This document shows, in pieces, positions 51,825 to 60,122 of a stretch of DNA of 64,000 nt; the first letter of the stretch is position 1, and the number at the start of each line of letters is the position of its first letter. The notes under the pieces are model-generated. The model saw nothing but the letters and a program-made list of their open reading frames with translations, was not told where the DNA came from and did not search any database. The stretch comes from an uncultured Dysosmobacter sp. (GTDB lineage: Bacteria; Bacillota; Clostridia; Oscillospirales; Oscillospiraceae): NCBI GenBank assembly GCA_947625655.1, contig CANQPD010000006.1:1-64000 (forward strand), given 5' to 3'. The translations under genes and the position numbers were made by a program.

Positions 51825-51847
51825 GCGGATACCTCCCGTTTTCAAAG

Positions 51848-51857
51848 TTATGTAAAC
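51848..51857 (-). repeat. GTTTACATAA intercistronic motif 3
   Basis: 11 nt after the stop of the 112-aa gene (gtttacataactttgaaaacgggagg), directly before the ribosome site of the next gene. Confidence 0.8.
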
Positions 51858-51868
51858 ATTTCGGGGAA

Positions 51869-52207
51869 TTACAGGCCGCCCGGGAACATGGAAAACCCGC
51901 ACCGGGGGCAGGCGTGATGGAAATACAGCTTGACATACCGGCCCCGCTGGCGGCGGCCGCAGACCGGGCAGCGGCCCAGGGTGGAGGCCAGCACACAGGC
52001 CAGCAGAACACACGCCCCCGCAAGGCCCATGAAGAGCCGGAAATGGGTGTCCATGTACCGCTGGCTCAGATAAAGGAAGGGAAATGCCGCCAGAAAGAAC
52101 AGCCACATCAGGACATACCGGAGAAGCATGAGCTGCGCCACCCGGTGCTGCTCCGCCTTCGCCATGTCCGGGATCTCATCCAGCTCCCGGAACCACGCTT
52201 CATACAT
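51869..52207 (-). CDS. Membrane protein with C-terminal zinc ribbon (paralogue 2)
   Basis: 112 aa: acidic cytoplasmic N-terminal segment, two helices (about 27-47 and 57-75), zinc ribbon with CPVC at 80-83 and CPRC at 100-103. Start ATG 52207 (MYEAWFRELDE) with AGGAGG; the track start 52249 precedes the motif. Same architecture as its two neighbours. Function unknown. Confidence 0.75.
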   Translation of the reverse strand: MYEAWFRELDEIPDMAKAEQHRVAQLMLLRYVLMWLFFLAAFPFLYLSQRYMDTHFRLFMGLAGACVLLACVLASTLGRCPVCGRRQRGRYVKLYFHHACPRCGFSMFPGGL

Positions 52208-52223
52208 AGGAAGCCTCCTGAAG

Positions 52224-52233
52224 TTATGTAAAC
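52224..52233 (-). repeat. GTTTACATAA intercistronic motif 2
   Basis: 13 nt after the stop of the 100-aa gene (gtttacataacttcaggaggc), directly before the ribosome site of the next gene. Confidence 0.8.
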
Positions 52234-52245
52234 TATAAAGACACG

Positions 52246-52548
52246 TCAAAAATCATAGTGGGTGAAGCCGCAGGACTTGCAGGAAAATTCCCGGCGGCTG
52301 GCGAGGGCGTCCCGGACGTTGAGGCATCCGCAGACAGGGCAGCGCAGGTTGACGCGCTGCAATGCCCTGGACGCCCCGATCAAAAGGACGCCGAGGACGA
52401 GAAAAACTTTTCCCGCCATCGTCCGCCGCAAGCCCCAGGCGGCAAGGAGCAGCAGGATTCCCGCTATGGCAAAAAGGGGCTGGAGACGGCGCCGCCGCTC
52501 CCAGGCCCGGATGGCCTCACGCTGGGGGGAATTGGATGGATCGCTCAT
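52246..52548 (-). CDS. Membrane protein with C-terminal zinc ribbon (paralogue 1)
   Basis: 100 aa: charged N-terminus (REAIRAWERRRRLQ), two helices (about 25-40 and 46-60), zinc ribbon with CPVCGC at 70-75 and CKSC at 90-93. I use ATG 52548 (MSDPSNSPQ) with GAGGG; the track start 52593 has none. First of the three tandem paralogues; none matches a family I know. Confidence 0.7.
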   Translation of the reverse strand: MSDPSNSPQREAIRAWERRRRLQPLFAIAGILLLLAAWGLRRTMAGKVFLVLGVLLIGASRALQRVNLRCPVCGCLNVRDALASRREFSCKSCGFTHYDF

Positions 52549-52665
52549 TGCATTACCCTCATTTTGGAATATTGGCCAAATCATGCGCGGCATGATGATC
52601 CGTCCGACGGATCGGCCTTCGGAAAGCGGGAAATCCGCGCATAGAATTTGTTTTCCTTAAAAATA

Positions 52666-52675
52666 TTATGTAAAC
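52666..52675 (-). repeat. GTTTACATAA intercistronic motif 1
   Basis: 9 nt after the stop of the DUF2007-like gene (gtttacataatatttttaagg). The gap to the next gene is longer here (136 bp), and an aagg site follows the motif with no start codon nearby. Confidence 0.75.
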
Positions 52676-52684
52676 TTATGCGGG

Positions 52685-52975
52685 TCATGAAAAATCATTC
52701 TCCGGCGGCTCCAGCAGCGCCTTTGCCTCCTCCAGCCGGGAGACGGGCACATACAGGTCCGCGCCGTATCCGGAGAAGCCCAAAACGATGCGGCCCGCGC
52801 CGCCGCCCTCCCGGTATTTTTTCAAGACCGGGATGCCGAAGGACTCCAGCAGGGCGACGGCCATGTCGGCAATGCCGCCCACGTCCTGCAGGTTTGCCAG
52901 AAATGCCGGGGACTCCGGCCGGCCGCCTTCTGTTTTCGGCCAGCGGGCCAGCAGCTCTTCGTGGGTCAGACCCAT
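52685..52975 (-). CDS. DUF2007-like putative signal-transducing protein
   Basis: 96 aa. The C-terminal half ALLESFGIPVLKKYREGGG ... GFSGYGADLYVPVSRLEEAKALL has the alpha-beta layout of small DUF2007 domains (ESxGIPv ... G..iyVPe..leeA..LL). Cytoplasmic, no membrane helix. AAAGGAG precedes ATG 52975. Downstream of rlmH by 19 bp and upstream of the zinc-ribbon triplet. Role unknown. Confidence 0.7.
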   Translation of the reverse strand: MGLTHEELLARWPKTEGGRPESPAFLANLQDVGGIADMAVALLESFGIPVLKKYREGGGAGRIVLGFSGYGADLYVPVSRLEEAKALLEPPENDFS

Positions 52976-52994
52976 GGGCGTCTCCTTTCAGATG

Positions 52995-53477
52995 TCACTT
53001 GTGATACTTGGTCCCCGCGTTGATCTGATACGCCCGGTAGATCTGCTCCAGCAGCATGACCCGGGCCAGGTGGTGGGGGAAGGTCATGGGGGACATGGAC
53101 AGCTGCGCCCACGCCTCCGCCTTGATGGAGGAATGCAGTCCGAAGGACCCGCCGATGAGGAACACCAGGTGCTTTTCCCCCCGGTTGGCCCAGGCGGCCA
53201 TCAGGTGGGCCAGCTCCTCGCTGGAGCGCATCCGGCCCTCCACGCACAGGGCGATGACGCTGGAGGAGGGGGGCAGCTTGGCCCGGATGGCATCGGCCTC
53301 TTTTGCCAGCGCCGCGTCGATCAGGGCCGGGGAGGGGTCCTCCGGCAGCCGCTCCTCCGGCAGCTCGATGATGTTCAGCCTGCAATAGCGGCTCAGCCGC
53401 TTGACGTACTCCGCCGCCGCGTCGGCGTAGAATTTTTCCTTCAGCTTTCCCACGCACAGGACAGTCACTTTCTGCAT
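52995..53477 (-). CDS. rlmH: 23S rRNA pseudouridine(1915) N3-methyltransferase
   Basis: 160 aa SPOUT methyltransferase acting on helix 69 of the assembled 70S ribosome. VTVLCVGKLKEKF at the N-terminus, LIGGSFGLHSSIKA (knot) and SMSPMTFPHHLARVMLLEQIYRAY (SAM site, C-terminus) are intact. AGGAGG precedes ATG 53477. As in Bacillus it lies at the end of the wal operon; it overlaps the walJ gene by 13 bp. Confidence 0.97.
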   Translation of the reverse strand: MQKVTVLCVGKLKEKFYADAAAEYVKRLSRYCRLNIIELPEERLPEDPSPALIDAALAKEADAIRAKLPPSSSVIALCVEGRMRSSEELAHLMAAWANRGEKHLVFLIGGSFGLHSSIKAEAWAQLSMSPMTFPHHLARVMLLEQIYRAYQINAGTKYHK

Positions 53478-54379
53478 AAGGCCCTCCTGGAAATCATATG
53501 GGCTTCGCTCAGACCGTCTCTGGGCGCTACGGACAGCCTCGGCCCAACGGAACTGGCCTTACTGTCTCGCGCTGCGGCGCTCCCAGTACTTCCGTCACCA
53601 GTTTCACTGGTTCCTCCTTCGGCAGACCCCGCGGGAATATGCGGGGCCAGGGCAGGGGCGAGCCCGGCGGCGGCCAGCGCGATTTCCACGGCGTTCCGCG
53701 CCATGGCAGGGGTGTTGTTCTCCTTACTCAAATGGGCCAGCACCAGCTCCGACGCGCCGGCCCGTGCCAGCGTCACGGCAAACCGGGCGGCGTCCTCGTT
53801 GCTCAGGTGCCCCTCGGCCCCCAGAATGCGCTGCTTCAGATAATAGGGATACGGCCCGCTGCGCAGGGTCTCGATATCGTGGTTGGCCTCCAGCACCGCC
53901 AGGTCCACGCCGGGCAGGATGTCCGCCGCCTCATCGGTGACATATCCCGTGTCCGTCAGCACGCCCATGCCGCCGTCCTCCGTGTCAAAGCGGAAGCCGC
54001 AGGCGCCGGGGGCGTCGTGGGAGGTGGGAAAGGCCGTCACAGTGCAGCGGCCCAGGGAAATGGGGCGGCACAGCGGCAGGTCCAGCAGCCGGTCCTCAAT
54101 GCCCGCCAGCCGGCAGGCGAGGCCCCGCCCCGTCCGGGCGGTGGCGAAAATGGGAAACGCCGTGTGCTTCAGCAGGGTCTGGAGCCCGGCGATGTGGTCG
54201 GTGTGGGTGTGGGTGATGAGGACGGCGTCCAGATCCTCCAGCGCCAGCCCCAGTTCCCGCAGGCCGGCGGTGATGCGGCGGCAGGAGATGCCGGCGTCCA
54301 CCAGCAGGCGGGTGTCCCCGCAGGAGAGCAGCAGCGCGTTCCCGGAGGAACCGCTGGCCAGGGTATGTACGGTGGTCAA
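53465..54379 (-). CDS. walJ: Metallo-beta-lactamase-fold hydrolase (YycJ/WalJ)
   Basis: 304 aa. LASGSSGNALLL at the N-terminus and the metal motif ITHTHTDHIAGL, HDAPGACGFRF, DTGYVTDEA, EANHDIE and EGHLSNEDAA identify YycJ, which coordinates cell division with DNA replication in the Wal system. I chose TTG 54379 (LTTVHTLASGSSGN) with GAGG at 8 nt; the track start 54535 spans the murA terminator. The last ~50 residues are a Ser/Gly/Ala-rich tail not seen in the ~265-aa family and overlap the rlmH start. Confidence 0.92.
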   Translation of the reverse strand: MTTVHTLASGSSGNALLLSCGDTRLLVDAGISCRRITAGLRELGLALEDLDAVLITHTHTDHIAGLQTLLKHTAFPIFATARTGRGLACRLAGIEDRLLDLPLCRPISLGRCTVTAFPTSHDAPGACGFRFDTEDGGMGVLTDTGYVTDEAADILPGVDLAVLEANHDIETLRSGPYPYYLKQRILGAEGHLSNEDAARFAVTLARAGASELVLAHLSKENNTPAMARNAVEIALAAAGLAPALAPHIPAGSAEGGTSETGDGSTGSAAARDSKASSVGPRLSVAPRDGLSEAHMISRRALCRK

Positions 54380-54462
54380 GAAAAATACCTCGCTTCTCTG
54401 GGGTAAAGGGCCTCGCGGGCGAACGCCGCCAAAGCGGGCGGCCCGGCGGGACCCGGCTGAGA

Positions 54463-54520
54463 AAAACGTCCGCAAGGGAGGCCGTCGACGAAAGTCGCCA
54501 TCCTCCATCGCGGACGTTTG
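54463..54520 (-). terminator. murA terminator (possibly partial readthrough)
   Basis: Minus strand: aaacgtccgc ... gcggacgtttttc with an inner ggagg/cctcc and gcgac/gtcgac pair; lies between murA and walJ, so it may lower walJ-rlmH expression. Confidence 0.75.
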
Positions 54521-54548
54521 GTCATGCGTATTCAAAAATGGGGAGAGC

Positions 54549-55850
54549 TCATCCGATCTGCGCCGTCATGGCCATGGATTCGTCAGCCTCTTCCACGGCG
54601 CGGATGTCCGCGCCCAGGGCCCGGAGCTTGGCCACGATGTCCTCATAGCCCCGCTCAATGTAGTGTACGCAGCTGATCTCGCTCTGTCCGTGGGCGGCCA
54701 GGGCGGCGATGACCAGGGCGGCGCCGGCCCGCAGGTCATAGGCCTGGATGGGCGCGCCGGTGAGATGGTCCACGCCCTCCACCACGGCGGTCTTGTCGTC
54801 CACCTGGATGGAGGCGCCCATGCGCTTCAGCTCGTCCACATAGCGGTAGCGGCTGCTCCAAACGCCCTCTGTCACCAGCGAGGTGCCCTCCGCCAGGGAG
54901 AGGACCGCGGTGATCTGGGGCTGCATGTCGGTGGGGAAACCGGGATAGGGCAGGGTCTTGATGTTGGCCCGGCGGAGCCTGCCGGTGCGGCGGACCAGGA
55001 GGGTATCCTCGTTTTCCTCCACCTCAACGCCCATCTCCACCAGCTTGGCGGTGATGCAGTCCATGTGCTTGGGAATGATGTTCTTCACCAGCACCTGTCC
55101 GCCGGTGGCGGCCACGGCGGCCATATAGGTGCCCGCCTCGATCTGGTCGGGGATGATGGCATAGCTGCCGCCCCGCAGATGGTCCACGCCGCGGATCTTG
55201 ATGGTGTCGGTGCCGGCGCCCCGGATGTTGGCGCCCATGGAGTTGAGGAAGTTGGCCAGGTCCACGATGTGGGGCTCCTTGGCGCAGTTTTCAATGACAG
55301 TGTTGCCCTCCGCCATAACGGCGGCCATCATGATGTTCATGGTGGCGCCCACGGAGACCACGTCCAGATAGATGTTGGCGCCCTTCAGGCGGCCCTTTTC
55401 CGCGTAGGCGTGGATAAAGCCGCCCTCCACCAGGACCTTGGCGCCCAGGGCGGTGAAGCCCTTGACGTGCTGGTCGATGGGGCGGACGCCGCCGAAGTTG
55501 CAGCCGCCGGGCATGGCCACCTCGGCCTCGCCGAAGCGGCCCAGCAGGGAGCCGATCAGATAGTAGGACGCGCGGATCTTCCGGGCCAGCTCATAGCTGG
55601 TCCGGGTGGAGCGGATATGGCTGCAGTCGATCTCCACGGTGTGGCGGTTGACGGTGCGGATGCCGGCGCCCAGCTGCTCCAGGATCTTCAGGCTCATGGT
55701 CACGTCGGAGATCTGGGGGATGTTTTCAATACGGCAGACCCCGTCCACCAGGAGGGCGGCGGGGATAATGGCAACAGCGGCATTTTTCGCGCCGCTGATC
55801 TCTACTTCTCCAAACAGGGGCTTTCCGCCCTGTATCATATATTTTGTCAA
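54549..55850 (-). CDS. murA: UDP-N-acetylglucosamine 1-carboxyvinyltransferase
   Basis: 433 aa. Adds enolpyruvate from PEP to UDP-GlcNAc, the first peptidoglycan step and the fosfomycin target. The catalytic Cys lies in MPGGCNFGGVRPID; GAKNAAVAI and TDMQPQITA are intact. TTG 55850 is the start (GAGAGGG at 8 nt). It sits inside the Wal operon between yycI and walJ, where Bacillus has no murA. A Cys rather than Asp at the catalytic loop predicts fosfomycin sensitivity. Confidence 0.97.
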   Translation of the reverse strand: MTKYMIQGGKPLFGEVEISGAKNAAVAIIPAALLVDGVCRIENIPQISDVTMSLKILEQLGAGIRTVNRHTVEIDCSHIRSTRTSYELARKIRASYYLIGSLLGRFGEAEVAMPGGCNFGGVRPIDQHVKGFTALGAKVLVEGGFIHAYAEKGRLKGANIYLDVVSVGATMNIMMAAVMAEGNTVIENCAKEPHIVDLANFLNSMGANIRGAGTDTIKIRGVDHLRGGSYAIIPDQIEAGTYMAAVAATGGQVLVKNIIPKHMDCITAKLVEMGVEVEENEDTLLVRRTGRLRRANIKTLPYPGFPTDMQPQITAVLSLAEGTSLVTEGVWSSRYRYVDELKRMGASIQVDDKTAVVEGVDHLTGAPIQAYDLRAGAALVIAALAAHGQSEISCVHYIERGYEDIVAKLRALGADIRAVEEADESMAMTAQIG

Positions 55851-56062
55851 AATCTTGACCCTCTCTTCAAGATACTTACGGCGGCAAACCGTTCTTTGGT
55901 AAACACAGTTTGCCCGCGCGGCGGTGCTTCATACCTGTATGCAGGCGGGCAGCCGGATCATTTTTTTGATCCGGCGAAGCAGACACACTGGTAGCATACC
56001 ACACTTGGCCAGGAATTGCAAACCTTTCCTTCCAGCTGTGTGGAAGGGCGGCCGCCGGCCGC

Positions 56063-56872
56063 TCAGCCGATGCTGACAGCTCCGGTGATGCAGTTTACAT
56101 AATATTTTGCCGTGTCCGTGACCACACACCAGGCGGGGGCCAGGGACATGGAGACGGCGGTGGAGCTCTGCAGCTCGTAGCAGGCGTACACCTCCGTCAC
56201 GGCGGAGACCACGGCGCCGCTTTCCCGGCGCATTTTCTGAAAGGCGGTAAGGGCCGCGGCGGCGGAGAGAGGCTCCCTGTCCGTCACGGCGGCGGTGCCG
56301 GTCTCGGGCAGCAGCGTGCCGCTGACCCGGGTCAGGCGTCCGGCCTGCAGGGTAAAGGTGACGGCGCAGTTGAACACCGGCAGGCCGCCGCTGTACTGGA
56401 TGGCGGAGGCGGTGCCGCTGCCGTCCCCGTCCACCTGAAAGACCGGCTCGCCGTATGCGAACTTCCGGCAGAAGGTGGAGATGCTGTCCGCGTCCAGGGC
56501 GCTGCCGCCGCCCAGCTCCGCGTCAAAGCTGCCGTTGGAGCGGAACAGCGCGGAGCCCGCCGGGCTGCTGTACGCGTAGATGCCGCCGCCCTGGTCCTCC
56601 ACCTCCACCGGGTCTCCCAGCAGAAAGGCGGCGGCCCGCCGGTCCAGCACGGTGTCCCGTTCCAGCGTGCGTCCGGCGGGAGGGGCCTCGGCGGAGATGG
56701 CGTCCCGGTCAAGCGTCATGCCGTCGGCGGCGAAGAGGGCCACCAGCTGCTCCTCCGCCTGCCTGCGGGCGGCGCGCTCCGCCTGTCCCCGCACAGCCAG
56801 GGACCCCAGCAGAAAGACGTTTACCAGGGCCAGGATGATGATAATGATGTTTTTCAGCCGATACCGTTCCAG
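56063..56872 (-). CDS. WalI/YycI regulatory protein
   Basis: 269 aa if started at CTG 56872. The frame then reads LERYRLKNIIIIILALVNVFLL, the short cytoplasmic tail and membrane anchor expected of YycI, followed by a ~220-aa outside domain ending TDTAKYYVNCITGAV. With the track start (GTG 56794) the anchor would be lost. GAGGAG lies 11 nt before the CTG; no ATG, GTG or TTG fits. YycI and YycH bind WalK in the membrane and tune its activity. Confidence 0.75.
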   Translation of the reverse strand: MERYRLKNIIIIILALVNVFLLGSLAVRGQAERAARRQAEEQLVALFAADGMTLDRDAISAEAPPAGRTLERDTVLDRRAAAFLLGDPVEVEDQGGGIYAYSSPAGSALFRSNGSFDAELGGGSALDADSISTFCRKFAYGEPVFQVDGDGSGTASAIQYSGGLPVFNCAVTFTLQAGRLTRVSGTLLPETGTAAVTDREPLSAAAALTAFQKMRRESGAVVSAVTEVYACYELQSSTAVSMSLAPAWCVVTDTAKYYVNCITGAVSIG

Positions 56873-56930
56873 ATGGGGTCACGCTCCTCTCTGCGGGATG
56901 GATGATCTGCGCCGGGGAAAGAGGGATGGG

Positions 56931-58217
56931 TCAGTCGGCCAGCCAGCCGGCGCTGACAGTTCCTCCGCCGTTGTCGGCATAGCCGATGGACAGCTCCGCC
57001 CCCGGCTCCATGGCGGCGATGGCCAATGCCTGCCGCAGGGGCAGCAGGAGGGATACCTCCTCCGTGGGGGCGTACTGCCGGAAGCGCAGCTCCAGGGTGG
57101 AGACCGTGCTGCCGGAGAGGGTCACCTTGGCGGCGCAGCCGCCGTCGGAGAAGCGAATGGGGACGCCGTTCATCTGATACCCAAAGGTCAGGGCGGTCAG
57201 TGTCCCGGCCTGCTGGATGCCCTGCAGGTAAAGGGCCGCTCCGTCAGGCGCGGGGGAGAGCAGCGCGTTCAGCAGCGCGGCGGTGCCGGTGACGGCCTCC
57301 TGCTGCGTGGGCGTCTCCTCGGCGGCCTTCACCGACAGGGCGGGATCGCCGCCGCTTTGATAGTAGATGCTGCCGTCGGCGCGGATGCGGAGGGTCCGCT
57401 CGCTCTCCATGATGACTTCGGCGCCGTCGGCCTCCGGGTAGCGGTTTTTGGTGTAGGGATTGAAGCGCAGCGTGTTCAGCAGCGCGTCCGTGTCGGTGAG
57501 GGAGGCCGCCGCGGTGAGAACAGGCAGCTCCGGCTCCTCCGTCAAAAACAGGGAATAGGGCGCGACCTCCTCGTAGTGGAGGCCGGGGTCGGTATTGTCA
57601 AAGGCGAACGCGGCGTTGCCCAACTCATAGTTTCCGATGGCGTTTTCCAGATTCTCCGTGGAGACGGCGGTGGCGCAGCGGAGATAGGCCGCTTCGCCGT
57701 CCCAGAGATAGAGATACACGCCGCCCGCCTGGTTGGCCACCACCAGCCGCCGGGCGGATATGCCGTCCTCGCTGGTGGTGCCGCCCACCAGTCCCGCCAG
57801 AACGGACAGAGGCAGCGGCTCCAGAAAATCATAGTAGACGGAGGTGCCCTGCAAAGCGTCCAAAAACGCCTGGGCGTCGCAGGCGGCATAGGTCCGGGCG
57901 GAGCCCAGGACCTCTCCCAGCAGGCGGTCCAGCGGCTCAAACTCCGGGTCCGCCGTGGAGAGGGACACACTGCCGTACCGGCCGTAGGCCCCGGTGACGG
58001 CTATCCGCACAGGCGCGGCCAGCACCGTCTGCTGGGCGGCGGAGGCGCTGTCCGCCCCAGGGGCGGAGGCGGAGAGAAAGCGGAAATAGCTGCTGCCGGC
58101 GTCCACGCCCAGGTTGTAGATCTGGGTCTGGGCGAACAGAAAGACCGCGGAGACAGACAGCAGGGCAATGGCGGTGTTCTGCAGGAAATCCCGGCGTTTT
58201 TGAAAAAACTGTCTCAT
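56931..58217 (-). CDS. WalH/YycH regulatory protein
   Basis: 428 aa. N-terminal anchor (DFLQNTAIALLSVSAVFLF) and a long outside domain; LSVSAVFLFAQTQIYN and the closing PLRQALAIAAMEPGAELSIGYADNGGG segment fit YycH, an inhibitor of WalK that works as a dimer with YycI. Gene order walK-yycH-yycI supports this. GAGGAGG precedes ATG 58217. Confidence 0.88.
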   Translation of the reverse strand: MRQFFQKRRDFLQNTAIALLSVSAVFLFAQTQIYNLGVDAGSSYFRFLSASAPGADSASAAQQTVLAAPVRIAVTGAYGRYGSVSLSTADPEFEPLDRLLGEVLGSARTYAACDAQAFLDALQGTSVYYDFLEPLPLSVLAGLVGGTTSEDGISARRLVVANQAGGVYLYLWDGEAAYLRCATAVSTENLENAIGNYELGNAAFAFDNTDPGLHYEEVAPYSLFLTEEPELPVLTAAASLTDTDALLNTLRFNPYTKNRYPEADGAEVIMESERTLRIRADGSIYYQSGGDPALSVKAAEETPTQQEAVTGTAALLNALLSPAPDGAALYLQGIQQAGTLTALTFGYQMNGVPIRFSDGGCAAKVTLSGSTVSTLELRFRQYAPTEEVSLLLPLRQALAIAAMEPGAELSIGYADNGGGTVSAGWLAD

Positions 58218-58244
58218 GCGGTCCTCCTCTCGGCAAAGGCTGCC

Positions 58245-60056
58245 TTATGCGTGCCCGGCTGTCCCGCCCCGTTCCTGGGCGATGGGCAGGGTCAGGCGGA
58301 TGGTGGTGCCGGGGCCCTCGTGGGGGGCCAGGGCAAGGCTCCCGTGGTGGCGGCTCACGATCTCCCGGGCGATGGAAAGCCCCAGGCCTGTGCCGCCGGA
58401 CTCCCGGGAGCGGGCCTTGTCCACCCGGTAGAAGCGGTCGAAGATCCGGTCCCGGTCCTTCTCCGGGATGCCGATGCCGTCGTCGCAGACCTCCATCCAC
58501 ACGGTGTCCTCGGTGGACCCGGCGGTGACGCGGATGTGGCCGCCGTCGGGGGTGTATTTGATGGCGTTGCCCAGAATGTTCATCATGACCTGTTCCAGCC
58601 GGCTGCGGTCGCCCACGATGAGGGGCAGGCTCTCGGTTGGAGCGTAGACCAGCTCGTGGCCCCGCTGCTTGGCATTCAGGGCATTGGCCCGCATCACGCT
58701 CTCAATGGCCTCGCCGAAGGGGAAGCGGGAGAGGATCAGCTCCGTGTTGCCGGCGTCCAGCCGGCTCAGGGTCAGCAGATCCTGGACGATGTGGGTCATC
58801 CGGTCGGTCTCGGTGATGATGATGTCCAGAAAGCTGTTGGACACCTCCGGGGGAATGTCCCCGCCGGCGTCCCGCAGGGTCTCGGCATAGCTGCGGACAT
58901 TGGTCAGGGGGGTGCGCAGCTCGTGGGACACATTGGCCACGAATTCCTTGCGCCGCTCCTCGTTGCGGTGGTGCTCCGTCACGTCGTGGAGGACGATCAG
59001 CACGCCGCCCCTGGCCTGGTCGGAGAAGGGGGCCAGATACAGCTCCAGCGTCCGGTCGCCCACCAGCATCTCGCCCTCGGCATAGTTGGGCCGCTGGAGC
59101 GCCAGCATCTGCTCCAGGGGGTACACGGAGCCGAACAGCTCGTCATAGGTGCAGTCCGCGGGCACGGTCCGCTGCAGCATGGTGTTGGCGGCGGGGTTGC
59201 AGTGGATGAGACGGCCCTCGTGGTCAAAGGCCACCACGCCGTCGGTCATGTGGAGGAACAGCGTGTCCAGCTTGTTCCGCTCGTTTTCCACGGCGGCCAG
59301 GGTGGCCTGCAAAACGCCTGCCATCTCGTTGAAGGTGCCGGTCAGAATGCCGATCTCGTCGGTGGACTCCACCGGCAGCTCGCTGCCAAAGTCGCCGGCG
59401 GCCACCCGCTCCGCGCCGGCGGTCAGCTTTTCGATGGGCCCCACCATGGTCTTGGACAGCAGGAAACTCAGCAGCACGGAGATCAGCAGGCCGATGATCA
59501 GGGCCTGCATGATAATGAAGATCAGCTGGCTGTTCAGGCCGGAGACCGTGTCCTTGTTGTCCAGAATGTAGATGATAAAGGCGTTATCGCCGCCCATGAC
59601 GGGGATGGCCACGTCCATATAGTCGGCGGTGATGTTGCTCTGGTCGCCCACGGCGGTCTCGTCGCCCTGGACCACGGCGTTGCGGGCGGTGAGCAGATTG
59701 GCGCTCTGCTCTCTGGGCAGGGCGGACTCATCGGCGGTGCCGGTGAGATAGACGCCGGTGGTGCCGTCCAGGATAAAGCAGTTCCGGGTGTGATAGTCGA
59801 TGCCAAGGCTGCCGCCCACGGTGACCTCCAGCATGTCCAGGATCCGGGAAGCACCGTCCTCCTGGGCGGCCTCGCTGCGGAGCGAGTCCACAAAATCCCG
59901 CCGCTCCTCGCCGAACACGCCGTCGATCTGCTGATAAAAGCTGTCAATAAAAAAGCTGGTCACGCTGGTGGTCAGAAACGCGCCCACCACCGCCATCAGC
60001 GACGTGATGAGCAGCAGCAGGATCAGCGTCAGCTTCATATGCAGGCTTCTGAACAT
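58245..60056 (-). CDS. walK: Sensor histidine kinase WalK
   Basis: 603 aa. Two membrane helices (about 9-30 and 180-205) flank an extracytoplasmic sensor; then a HAMP ([20 protein letters not shown]), a PAS ([32 protein letters not shown]), the DHp box [17 protein letters not shown] with phosphorylated His, and ATPase motifs [23 protein letters not shown] and GGTGLGLSI. Controls cell-wall hydrolase and division genes through WalR. AAAGGCGG precedes ATG 60056. Confidence 0.97.
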   Translation of the reverse strand: MFRSLHMKLTLILLLLITSLMAVVGAFLTTSVTSFFIDSFYQQIDGVFGEERRDFVDSLRSEAAQEDGASRILDMLEVTVGGSLGIDYHTRNCFILDGTTGVYLTGTADESALPREQSANLLTARNAVVQGDETAVGDQSNITADYMDVAIPVMGGDNAFIIYILDNKDTVSGLNSQLIFIIMQALIIGLLISVLLSFLLSKTMVGPIEKLTAGAERVAAGDFGSELPVESTDEIGILTGTFNEMAGVLQATLAAVENERNKLDTLFLHMTDGVVAFDHEGRLIHCNPAANTMLQRTVPADCTYDELFGSVYPLEQMLALQRPNYAEGEMLVGDRTLELYLAPFSDQARGGVLIVLHDVTEHHRNEERRKEFVANVSHELRTPLTNVRSYAETLRDAGGDIPPEVSNSFLDIIITETDRMTHIVQDLLTLSRLDAGNTELILSRFPFGEAIESVMRANALNAKQRGHELVYAPTESLPLIVGDRSRLEQVMMNILGNAIKYTPDGGHIRVTAGSTEDTVWMEVCDDGIGIPEKDRDRIFDRFYRVDKARSRESGGTGLGLSIAREIVSRHHGSLALAPHEGPGTTIRLTLPIAQERGGTAGHA

Positions 60057-60122
60057 ATGGCACCGCCTTTCAAATCAGGGATCGGGAATAGGCCCCGCCC
60101 GCCGCGTGAAAACGCATGGGTT

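Noticed and set aside
51285-52675. GTTTACATAA as a Rex or FNR binding site
   Set aside because: No TTGTGAAA/TTCACAA or TGTGA half-sites; the motif is not palindromic.
56093-56102. Reverse-strand GTTTACATAA (TTATGTAAAC) in yycI
   Set aside because: Encodes YYVN of YycI, opposite orientation and not between genes; taken as coincidence.
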